Shown here: positions 15,366-22,343 of the stretch, piece by piece
Numbering within the stretch: the first letter of the stretch is position 1
Layout: each line of letters opens with the position of its first letter
From: a virus
DNA: 38,900 bases
IMG/VR virus record: IMGVR_UViG_3300030106_003845
Coordinates: 1-38,900 of that record
Reading direction: 5' to 3' (one strand)
Notes under the pieces: model-generated
Told to the model about the DNA's origin: nothing
The model's database searches: none
The model's input: only the letters and a program-made list of their open reading frames with translations
Position numbers and translations under genes: made by a program

Positions 15366-18365
15366 ATGAGCAGCATTATCCCGGTAGAAGAGTTTGGAGT
15401 TAAGGTCAGGATTCCTTACACCGCAGAGGAATTAAATTCATTAAATGATCAACAAATTGATTTTTTAAAAAAAGAAATTCGTTCTGCTGCCAGCCAAACT
15501 GTCCTAGGACAGTACAGCGGGAAACCCGGCGAACCTACCGTAATTAGCGGACGTGCGGGAATACCGTCCATCCCCGGCGGATTGTCTGGTGAGCGGCTTG
15601 AGCAAATCAGGATATCCAGAAGGCCAAAACCTGCTCTAGGATCTCCTTCTAAGGGCAAATACGCTGGGAGACAGATACCAAAAAATGTTTTAGTATCTGC
15701 GGCTTTAGACGTACCGGAAGAAAATATAAATACCAACATAGGGCTTCCTGCATCTGTAAGAAATTGGGCATCTCTTTCTGAGGTTCCAGAAGAGCGAGAC
15801 TTATATCTGGAGCTTGTATCTGGAGGCAAAGTCCAAAAACTAAATGTGGATGGAGCCGAAGAGTTGTTGATGAAGTACCCAGATGGTACAGTTACCGCAG
15901 TAGACGAAGAAGGGCTGAGTGTTGCCGACATTACTGAGTTGGTTGGTTTTGCTCCAGAAGCAGTTGGAATTGGCACTGAGCTTGGTTTGGCATCAACTAA
16001 GATAGGGCTAATTGGTGCTGGAACTATTGGCCCAATGGTTGAGGGTGCAGTGCAAGAAAGTTTAAACCTTCTGTTCAGAGAAAACGCTTTAAATCTTGAA
16101 CTTAAGAAGAGCGGAAGGGAGCGTGTTGATTTGCTCGAAGGCTCTTTTACTAGAGGTGCAACTACAGCAGTCTTGGGGATGGCAGCTAATGGAGTTTCTA
16201 CTTTCCCCGGTAGAAGGATAGCTAGACAAGTACCCGGAGTTCTTAAACCGGCCGAAGTAGCTTTAGAAACTAAAAAGGTAATAGATGACTTAGGAAAGGC
16301 AGCCAAGGAACAAGGAATAGACTTAAGGCTACCGGATGTAGCTCTTGGAGAAGCTTCGTTTGGCTTAATTCAACAAACGGATGCTGGACGAATATACCTT
16401 GAAGGATTAACGAATAGGTTAAAAAAATTCCAAGACAATATATACGACAAAGATTTTCTAGTTAAAAACCAAGATATTTTTAGAAAAGAACTAGAGGGAC
16501 TTGCTGAAAAACAAATTGTCGAAGGTAGGCGTTTATTGTCAGAAGTAGCAAAAATAGACGAAGATGTTGCAGTAAACCTTCAGTCTTTGTTGAATAAGGA
16601 ACTTAAGGATATAGAAAATTTAAAGGCTAATCAAGGATTGTACAATTACTCTCCGGAGCTTTTATACAGTGCTCTCGAACCTTTTAACGCATCTATAAGA
16701 ACGTTAAAGAATAAGGTTATGGGAAAGTCTGATGCTAACTACAAGGCTGTAAATGATTGGGCAAACTCTAACAAGAAGTCTATTAGCACTAAAGACTTCT
16801 TTGAAAGAATGGAAAAAGTTCTTTTACCAGATGAGCTTGATGAGTTAGCAGAACTTTACGCAAAAGAAATCAGGAAGAAAAAAGATATACAAGGAAAGGA
16901 CGCTTACGAACTCCTAAAAAAATCCTCGCAATTCAACAGGATGAGGATGAACTTCAAATCCCTCAATGATTTGTATCATGTCAGAAATTTTGTTTCTAAT
17001 AACATCAGAACAAACATTAGGAGAGTAAAATTTAAGGAAGCGTTAAAAAAAGAAAGGCTTAATCTTTTACAGGACAAGGCGGGTATAGATCTTCTTAAGA
17101 ATGCTGACAATTATTATTCTGAGTACGTTGAAGATCTGCGTAAAATTGTTTCACAGGCTGGTGAGAACTTTAATTCTGCTGACTCGGTATCCGTATTTAA
17201 GGGGTACAAAAATCTTACTGGACTCGACAACATTATAAATAATAAATCAGGAGGTGGTTTAACAAATTTTGATACTGTGATGAAGTTGATAGATGATGTC
17301 AATGACCCTCAGCTGAAGCAAGAATATATCAAGTCTTTGAGAACTGGATACTTGCTTGAAAACGGTGCTTTTAGCGGTAAGCCAACTGGTCAAATAATTA
17401 ATCCAAGCAATAATGATACAGGTCTTCAACAAAGATTGTTCGGAAATCAGTTCGATGATTTGTTTAAAACCTTAAGGGACATACACAATTTTAAAGGGGA
17501 AATATCCCCAGAAGAAGGCATGACTTTTTTAAACGAAGTTTCTAGAATGAGTCGCAAAGATGCCATAGAGGCTTACGAAAACCTAAAACTTGTTGCGGCT
17601 GCAAGGGTACAAAAACAAAAAGAAATAAGTTCGCTTTTATTTAATAACCCAAGTCAGCTAAATGCTGTTCAGCAAAAAGGAAAAATGGCTAAATACGTTG
17701 TTAAAGAAAATGTAACGGATGAATCTATTGAGACATTTTTATCTGCTTTCAGTACAGATATTGAAAGAAATGCCTTCAGGGCTCTTGTTCTGGAAGAACT
17801 GTTCGCGAATAATCAAAAATCAGGATACTTATTTAATGGGGGTAAGGTATTGGAAATACTTAAAAATAACGAGGATAAGTACAAGGCTTTGTTCGGAGCA
17901 AAAAAATTATCTGATATAAAGAAGTACGCCGATGCGGTACAAAGAATACCTAAAGCAGATGCTAAGCTTAGCTCAAAAGCTATGGAGACTGGCAACAGCA
18001 GGCTCGCCACGACCGTAGACGGAAACAGGGTAAGATTTTACTGGAGATGGCTTGCTGGACTACAAGATCCACAAAGAAGATCAAAGATACTAGCTACTCA
18101 TCTACAAATGATTGGAGAAGGGGCAAACTCTGAACTGAGGAAGGGAGTTCTGGAAATGAACCCAGACTACTTAGTTGACGAGGTGCTTATGAACAAAGTT
18201 ATGAAACAAATCATGACAACCGATCAGGGGATTCAGTTGTTATTTGCTCAAGACGATCCAATATCTAAAACTTTGATTAATGAAGTAGGAATCTATTTGA
18301 ACTTAATGTCTAAAGAAGAGGAGGCTCCTAAGGTTCAGAGGAGGCTTCCTGACATAAAGAAATAA
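15366..18365 (+). CDS. Large internal virion protein, last gene of the late operon
   Basis: The 999-residue product is the longest in the genome. Its first 60 residues resemble a small domain (IPYTAEELNSLNDQQIDFLK). A Gly/Ala-rich hydrophobic segment lies near residues 195-225 (TELGLASTKIGLIGAGTIGP). After that it is almost wholly helical and Lys/Glu/Asn-rich to the end, with an acidic/basic tail (EEEAPKVQRRLPDIKK). Big internal proteins that form the ejected core of podovirus particles have this look. No lytic transglycosylase motif is visible, unlike some such proteins. Its last 38 bases overlap the end of the convergent endonuclease VII-like gene on the other strand. Confidence 0.55.
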   Translation: MSSIIPVEEFGVKVRIPYTAEELNSLNDQQIDFLKKEIRSAASQTVLGQYSGKPGEPTVISGRAGIPSIPGGLSGERLEQIRISRRPKPALGSPSKGKYAGRQIPKNVLVSAALDVPEENINTNIGLPASVRNWASLSEVPEERDLYLELVSGGKVQKLNVDGAEELLMKYPDGTVTAVDEEGLSVADITELVGFAPEAVGIGTELGLASTKIGLIGAGTIGPMVEGAVQESLNLLFRENALNLELKKSGRERVDLLEGSFTRGATTAVLGMAANGVSTFPGRRIARQVPGVLKPAEVALETKKVIDDLGKAAKEQGIDLRLPDVALGEASFGLIQQTDAGRIYLEGLTNRLKKFQDNIYDKDFLVKNQDIFRKELEGLAEKQIVEGRRLLSEVAKIDEDVAVNLQSLLNKELKDIENLKANQGLYNYSPELLYSALEPFNASIRTLKNKVMGKSDANYKAVNDWANSNKKSISTKDFFERMEKVLLPDELDELAELYAKEIRKKKDIQGKDAYELLKKSSQFNRMRMNFKSLNDLYHVRNFVSNNIRTNIRRVKFKEALKKERLNLLQDKAGIDLLKNADNYYSEYVEDLRKIVSQAGENFNSADSVSVFKGYKNLTGLDNIINNKSGGGLTNFDTVMKLIDDVNDPQLKQEYIKSLRTGYLLENGAFSGKPTGQIINPSNNDTGLQQRLFGNQFDDLFKTLRDIHNFKGEISPEEGMTFLNEVSRMSRKDAIEAYENLKLVAAARVQKQKEISSLLFNNPSQLNAVQQKGKMAKYVVKENVTDESIETFLSAFSTDIERNAFRALVLEELFANNQKSGYLFNGGKVLEILKNNEDKYKALFGAKKLSDIKKYADAVQRIPKADAKLSSKAMETGNSRLATTVDGNRVRFYWRWLAGLQDPQRRSKILATHLQMIGEGANSELRKGVLEMNPDYLVDEVLMNKVMKQIMTTDQGIQLLFAQDDPISKTLINEVGIYLNLMSKEEEAPKVQRRLPDIKK

Positions 18366-18753
18366 GCTTACGGTACTTTTCTTTAGTGGGCTCCCGCTTT
18401 GACTGCTTCAAAAGCCTCTTATATTTCTTAATCAGCTTATCTTTATCAGTCATGTGCCTAGGATGAATAGGGTTGTCAGAATAATCTTGGCCCCAGTATT
18501 CAACCAACTGAATCAGTGCGTCTTCTTTAGAAATGCCCAAGTGCCTGCAATACCTGTTGAACGCGTTGACTACCTTCCCCTCAAATGCGTTCGTTTCCCT
18601 TTGTAGAACTTGCCTAACGTGCCCCGTCCTATGATCGTGGTCTAGAACGGGGTCCGTTATGGGCAGTAGGGAGATAGGATCTATTCCCTTTTGCTTATCA
18701 AGAGCACTGTCTCGATAAGCTTTTAGATCCTTGTGCTTAAGTTTGCTTGCCAT
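18328..18753 (-). CDS. Endonuclease VII-like Holliday-junction resolvase
   Basis: The 141-residue product contains DHDHRTGHVRQVLQRETNAF at about residues 38-57, the core of the T4 endonuclease VII family (His-Me finger): an Asp-His-Asp-His-x-Thr-Gly stretch followed by Val-Arg-x-x-Leu and an Asn about eight residues on. The family normally carries two Cys pairs that bind zinc around this core. Here the positions read DPISLLPI and QRETNAFEG, so the Cys are missing. It probably resolves branched DNA during replication or packaging. It is the last gene of the minus arm, overlapping its upstream neighbour by 17 bases and the convergent plus-strand gene by 38. Confidence 0.85.
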   Translation of the reverse strand: MASKLKHKDLKAYRDSALDKQKGIDPISLLPITDPVLDHDHRTGHVRQVLQRETNAFEGKVVNAFNRYCRHLGISKEDALIQLVEYWGQDYSDNPIHPRHMTDKDKLIKKYKRLLKQSKREPTKEKYRKLISLCQEASSEP

Positions 18754-19504
18754 AGTTCAGGCCAGAGAAGAATTGATAACTGTCATTCAGCTTGTTGAAA
18801 GCAGTTATACCCCACTCTACCTTATTGGCAGGCCATTGTTTTACCCTCATGTCGGCAGACTCGCAGTCGAATACGACACTGAACACATCTGGGATGTAGT
18901 CCAAGTCCCACTGTTTTGAGATGATCTGGGCTTCAATAGCCAACTGACAGCAGTCCGTATCATAGCTTTTGTTCTTATCATTTCTGAATTTGAAGTCGTA
19001 CAATTCGTACTTCCCCTGTTTATTCATACAAATAAGATCAAGCATACCAGCGACGTTCAAATCATCATCTAGCACAGCGTACTCCATGTGCAAAGGAGCA
19101 GTTCCTGCTTCGGCCACATGCTCTATGAACCTGCTAGCATATTGCTTGTACGGCCCGTGATAATCAGCTCCGTCCTGATACTGTTTAAGAGCTTCCTCTA
19201 AGCCTGCGTGAGCTTTTGTACCGAACTCCGATGATGTTACCTTGGTCCCATCTTCATCAATTCTGTAGCCCCACAGACGCTCTTTAAGTTTATCGGGTGA
19301 ATCATCAGGGTAAAACTTAGTGTACTCAATCAACTTGTTCTCCCTCCAGACATTCATGTCAAAGCCAGATAGCCCCTTGGGCATAATTGAGAGAACACCA
19401 GTAACCGAAGGAGATACTCCCCCGTGTTTTTTGGCTTTGGCTATACTGTCTACGGATTTAACCAGAGACACTTTGCCTGTGCTGTTCTTTTCATAGAAGT
19501 GCAT
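18737..19504 (-). CDS. RecB/lambda-exonuclease-like PD-(D/E)XK nuclease
   Basis: The 255-residue product shows the motif order of the RecB/Cas4/lambda-exo nuclease clan. FGTKAH places His99 in the helix before the core, and MEYAVLDDDLNVAGMLDLI gives Glu141 and Asp156. YDFKF supplies Asp170-x-Lys172, and CCQLAIEAQ has Gln187. The fold cuts DNA with divalent metal, and phage members act as 5'-3' recombination exonucleases. The neighbouring SSB-like, primase-helicase and resolvase genes fit a replication/recombination role. Its ATG overlaps the TAA of the gene before it by one base. Confidence 0.8.
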   Translation of the reverse strand: MHFYEKNSTGKVSLVKSVDSIAKAKKHGGVSPSVTGVLSIMPKGLSGFDMNVWRENKLIEYTKFYPDDSPDKLKERLWGYRIDEDGTKVTSSEFGTKAHAGLEEALKQYQDGADYHGPYKQYASRFIEHVAEAGTAPLHMEYAVLDDDLNVAGMLDLICMNKQGKYELYDFKFRNDKNKSYDTDCCQLAIEAQIISKQWDLDYIPDVFSVVFDCESADMRVKQWPANKVEWGITAFNKLNDSYQFFSGLNYGKQT

Positions 19505-19836
19505 TACAGTGCTTTAGGCTCCTCTAACATTTTGAAAATTTCTTCCTTGTATTTGTCGAGGAGAGCTAACATCAACATCTGGATGTAGTCCTTGTCGGAC
19601 AATCCTTCTGCCCTGAACCCATAGATTTCCTCTCCGTCAATGCGAGCCTTCTGTCTATGATACGTGCCCCCGCTCAAGTAAAGTGTATCTTCTTCAATTC
19701 GCCTGTACTCTCGGTGGTGTACCCCGCCGATTAAAGCCCCAACGGACTCTGTTCCATTGTGGTCAGAGGATAAGTAAAACTTGCACCATTGCACAATTTC
19801 TCCCCAATCAATCGCTGGATTTGTCTGGCTTTGCAT
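19504..19836 (-). CDS. Hypothetical protein of the replication operon
   Basis: The 110-residue product starts MQSQTNPAIDWGEIVQWCKF and has a basic middle and an acidic helical end (DYIQMLMLALLDKYKEEIFK). No family or active site is recognised. It overlaps the upstream gene by 29 bases and its stop shares one base with the next ATG, so it is firmly inside the operon. The Trp/Tyr-rich beta-like first half and helical second half could suit a small DNA- or protein-binding accessory factor, but there is no direct sign of function. Confidence 0.5.
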   Translation of the reverse strand: MQSQTNPAIDWGEIVQWCKFYLSSDHNGTESVGALIGGVHHREYRRIEEDTLYLSGGTYHRQKARIDGEEIYGFRAEGLSDKDYIQMLMLALLDKYKEEIFKMLEEPKAL

Positions 19837-20077
19837 TTTTAGCGTTGGCTTTGATTCGGTTCACTATCTGATCTTTGAGATCGTCAATGTCTGAGCCAGT
19901 CATGTTTTCCCAAGAGCGGTGCACGTTTCTGACAACAAAGTCATGACCAAATTTAGTAATCATACCGACAGTCATGCCTTGGAGGATATCTAAGATGCTT
20001 AGATTATCGAATTGGTTTTGGATCATGTATTCCTTAACCTCTTCGTCCGACATTTGTTTTTTTATTTCGTTAGACAT
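19808..20077 (-). CDS. Small helical hypothetical protein
   Basis: The 89-residue product reads as charged helices, with an acidic first third (KKQMSDEEVKEYMIQNQFDN), a hydrophobic middle (LSILDILQGMTVGMITKFG) and a Lys/Asp-rich tail. No motif is recognised. It begins three bases after its upstream neighbour stops and overlaps the next gene by 29 bases. It may be a regulatory or accessory protein of the replication set. Confidence 0.5.
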   Translation of the reverse strand: MSNEIKKQMSDEEVKEYMIQNQFDNLSILDILQGMTVGMITKFGHDFVVRNVHRSWENMTGSDIDDLKDQIVNRIKANAKNAKPDKSSD

Positions 20078-20080
20078 AAT

Positions 20081-20404
20081 TTATAAGTATTGTTCAGATT
20101 TAAGAAATGCAAGCGCTAAAATGCAGTACCCGATAAGATCTATAAATGTATCCCTAACGGTTTCTTCTGCAACTAAAAGCTTACCGTTCTTGCAATAAGA
20201 TTTTAGTCTTTGAACCTTGTCTCCTATACGTATGCAAATGGAGACTAAAGTGCCTACGCCAAATTCTTCGGATTGTTGGAAGTTAGCAAATATAGACTCA
20301 CCATTAACGGTGTAGTCGTTCCGCTTTTTGTTAAGCAATTCTCTGACTTCAGGGAAAAGCCTATCCAAAAAATCGTCAAACTGTGCTGGCGTCATATCGC
20401 TCAT
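20081..20404 (-). CDS. DUF1599 / nucleotide-modification-domain-like protein
   Basis: The 107-residue helical protein follows the pattern I associate with DUF1599 (nucleotide-modification-associated domain 1). That pattern is Lys-x-x-Asp-Tyr near residues 28-31 (KKRNDYTVNGESIFANFQ), then a helix with Arg-x-x-Asp-Lys-x-x-Arg-Leu (IRIGDKVQRLKSYCKNGK), then Asp-Thr-Phe-x-Asp-Leu-Ile-Gly-Tyr at the end (VRDTFIDLIGYCILALAF). The family is linked to all-alpha nucleotide pyrophosphatase-like folds in phage nucleotide metabolism. Its exact activity is not known. The start overlaps the upstream stop (ATGA). Confidence 0.65.
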   Translation of the reverse strand: MSDMTPAQFDDFLDRLFPEVRELLNKKRNDYTVNGESIFANFQQSEEFGVGTLVSICIRIGDKVQRLKSYCKNGKLLVAEETVRDTFIDLIGYCILALAFLKSEQYL

Positions 20405-20721
20405 ATATTTTTAGGCCACATTCCTCTAGACTGCAAATAATTGGTTACTTTATCCATATCTGGAGAACGCCTCTGGGGCCATCGTACCGATCCTGACTTA
20501 GCAATTTTAGCATTATGGGATAGGTGACGAGATGTGTTATACTCGTCCCTCCTATCTTTGATAGTGTTGTTTAATTCTTCGGGCGACATGGGGAGAACGC
20601 AACCGCTGCTGGCCTCTATAGTGCCGCCCGATATGCAAGCGGCTTTATGTATAGCCGTTTTAAAACGGGTCGACTTTACTTCGTGTACTACTTCACCTTT
20701 TTTATTTTTTACTAACCACAT
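20401..20721 (-). CDS. Hypothetical protein, basic, early operon
   Basis: The 106-residue basic protein begins MWLVKNKKGEVVHEVKSTRF, an N-terminal beta-hairpin-like stretch, and continues with a Ser/Cys-rich loop and a Pro/Glu helix (SPEELNNTIKDRRDEYNTSR). No family is recognised. It overlaps the exonuclease gene upstream by 20 bases and the DUF1599-like gene downstream by four. The first 40 residues could be a small DNA-binding module, but this is only an impression. Confidence 0.45.
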   Translation of the reverse strand: MWLVKNKKGEVVHEVKSTRFKTAIHKAACISGGTIEASSGCVLPMSPEELNNTIKDRRDEYNTSRHLSHNAKIAKSGSVRWPQRRSPDMDKVTNYLQSRGMWPKNI

Positions 20722-21517
20722 TTTTTTTACGCTCCTTTTCTATTTGTCTATGTTCTAAGTAATCTTTGAATACTTTCTCAGAAATTTCGTAATGTTTACC
20801 GCAGCTCTGGCATTGCATTTGGTGTCTTCTTATGCCAGCGGCACTAATCTTGTTCTGCTTCTTATGCACGTCCTCAGAGCCGCAATGGGGGCAGCTCCAC
20901 CTGTCTGAACCCTGCGAAACGCCAATGTGTGTTTTAGGCTTTGCGTAGTGAGATAACTCGTTGTACACTTCTTGAAGAAGAAGAACATCTCTTTTGCAGT
21001 ACTGCACCATATAATCCAAAGCTTCTTGGTCTTTATCCAGTACTATGTCAACCCAAAGGTCCCAACTCGTAGAGATTTTTCCTTGCCCGAACAAATACTT
21101 CCCCAAGTAATCCAGTCTACCGGAGTTCAACCCCATCTTCCTCGCCCACTTCAAAGTGTCGACTGTGGACACGTTGACATCTCCGCGAACCTTGTGGTAC
21201 ATCATTCGGCCCTTAAGCCACGGGAAATCAAAACGATCTATGTTATGCCCAACCAATTCGTCAGCGTCTTCTATTATGTCGGCGAACTTTTTAATAATGC
21301 GGTAATCGGCATTGTTGTTCTGCTCTCTCCATCGACCAATTTTGCTGAAGTCCCAATCTATGTTGTGCACCTCCTTCTCGTGCTCGGTCTTCCAGCACAA
21401 GGTAACAACCGCCCTCTCTTTGACAATATTATCATGCGGTATATTAATTTTGTATCCCGCCTTCCAAAGCAGGGCTATATTGGGGCTTGTCTCTATATCT
21501 AAGAAAACTCTCTTCAT
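20702..21517 (-). CDS. DEDDy 3'-5' exonuclease with C-terminal zinc ribbon
   Basis: ATG at 21517 is chosen because it overlaps the upstream TGA (ATGA); a longer frame from 21574 has no such support. The 271-residue product has FLDIET at residues 5-10 (Asp7, Glu9), VGHNIDRFDFPWL at 89-101, and YCKRD at 173-177. Together these form the DEDDy pattern of RNase H-fold exonucleases. Residues 209-239 hold CPHC and CQSC, a four-Cys zinc ribbon, which is unusual beside this domain. With no DNA polymerase gene in the genome, this may act in DNA repair, primer removal or proofreading in trans for the host polymerase. That last point is inference. Confidence 0.8.
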   Translation of the reverse strand: MKRVFLDIETSPNIALLWKAGYKINIPHDNIVKERAVVTLCWKTEHEKEVHNIDWDFSKIGRWREQNNNADYRIIKKFADIIEDADELVGHNIDRFDFPWLKGRMMYHKVRGDVNVSTVDTLKWARKMGLNSGRLDYLGKYLFGQGKISTSWDLWVDIVLDKDQEALDYMVQYCKRDVLLLQEVYNELSHYAKPKTHIGVSQGSDRWSCPHCGSEDVHKKQNKISAAGIRRHQMQCQSCGKHYEISEKVFKDYLEHRQIEKERKKNVVSKK

Positions 21518-21825
21518 AATAATTTTGAAGCTAAGAATTGCGTACACATAGCTCCGAACTCCTCGTCGTAGCAACTAGTGTGCTGTTGTGTTTTTATTAC
21601 AGCGTGATGAATTTCATGAGCAATAATGGAGTTACATTTTTTACTTACATAAATTAAAATGTGTGGACCGCTTTTCCAGCAGGCTCCTAAAAAGCTATCA
21701 TCGAATTCTAGATCTTTGACTACTCCTTGAGAGTACGCCCAGTTGCTGTATGATTCAAACGATCCTCCTATTTGACACAGATATCCCGTTGGCAAGAAAT
21801 CGTTTTTAACAAAAATTCTTTTCAT
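21514..21825 (-). CDS. Small HExxH zincin-like protein
   Basis: The 103-residue product carries IIAHEIHHAVIK, with His70-Glu71-x-x-His74 as the zincin zinc-binding and catalytic core and a nearby acidic helix (YDEEFGA, 86-92) that could supply the third ligand. It lacks a signal peptide. The ATG at 21825 is preferred to a TTG at 21846, which would start inside the terminator stem. Curiously, the AUG follows directly on the U-tract of that terminator, with no Shine-Dalgarno site. Proteins of this size and motif (SprT or minimal zincin types) are sometimes seen in phages. Target unknown. Confidence 0.6.
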   Translation of the reverse strand: MKRIFVKNDFLPTGYLCQIGGSFESYSNWAYSQGVVKDLEFDDSFLGACWKSGPHILIYVSKKCNSIIAHEIHHAVIKTQQHTSCYDEEFGAMCTQFLASKLL

Positions 21826-21872
21826 AAAAAAAGGGGGCCTAGGCAAAATACATGAAAACCCTAGACCCCCTT
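21826..21872 (-). terminator. Intrinsic terminator between SSB-like gene and HExxH gene
   Basis: Bases 21831-21843 pair with 21860-21872: 12 pairs with one C-A mismatch in a 13-position stem, loop of 16. On the minus strand the stem is followed by seven T residues at 21832-21826. The stem is GC-rich at the end next to the T run. The next gene's start codon lies immediately after the T run, so any expression of the downstream genes needs read-through or another promoter. Confidence 0.75.
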
Positions 21873-21894
21873 GATATGCAGAACCAACAGAACA

Positions 21895-22338
21895 CTAAAA
21901 GACCTCTTCTTCCGAAGAGGAAGTTGTTGAGGCTTCAGGGGAATCCTGAAATTCCTGAAACGCTGCCCAGAGTTCTCTGGCCAAATTCAATGATTCAGTC
22001 GCGTTTCCGCCTCGTTCAGCAGCGATCTTAAAGATCATTGCTAAAGAAATAGCTTCGTCTCTGTTTCCAGATGTGCCACGAGTTGCTGGTGAGGCAGATC
22101 GTGGAGGCTGTTGTACGCCTTCAGGCTTTGAGAAAGAAACCTTTCGGTTTCCTTTCTTTGTTTGTCCTTTTTCGACGATTTCAACTATGGAGCCAGCATT
22201 GACCCACCAAGGGCTCTCTGTTGTTCCGTTGGCGAAGACTTGCTCTCCGCCCTCCAATGTTACGGCGAAAGGATATAATGTCCCGTACTGAGACTTCCAA
22301 GGTTCGCCAAACCTTTCTACGTTTTTGATTGTGTCCAT
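21895..22338 (-). CDS. SSB-like single-strand DNA-binding protein
   Basis: The 147-residue product has a beta-rich N-terminal part (about 1-70) with strands such as LYPFAVTLEGGEQVFANG and SIVEIVEKGQTKKGNRKVSF, consistent with an OB fold. A helical segment of about 30 residues follows, then a Ser/Thr/Glu tail ending SSSEEEVF. An acidic tail with a terminal aromatic residue is the hallmark of phage SSB proteins such as T7 gp2.5 and is used to recruit partners. It lies six bases after the primase-helicase gene. Identity rests on architecture; I did not see the core DNA-binding motif clearly. Confidence 0.65.
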   Translation of the reverse strand: MDTIKNVERFGEPWKSQYGTLYPFAVTLEGGEQVFANGTTESPWWVNAGSIVEIVEKGQTKKGNRKVSFSKPEGVQQPPRSASPATRGTSGNRDEAISLAMIFKIAAERGGNATESLNLARELWAAFQEFQDSPEASTTSSSEEEVF

Positions 22339-22343
22339 ACGTA

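Noticed and set aside
15449-16306. A 285-codon minus-strand frame inside the large internal virion gene
   Set aside because: Pro/Ser-rich shadow of the plus-strand gene, with no promoter or start signal.
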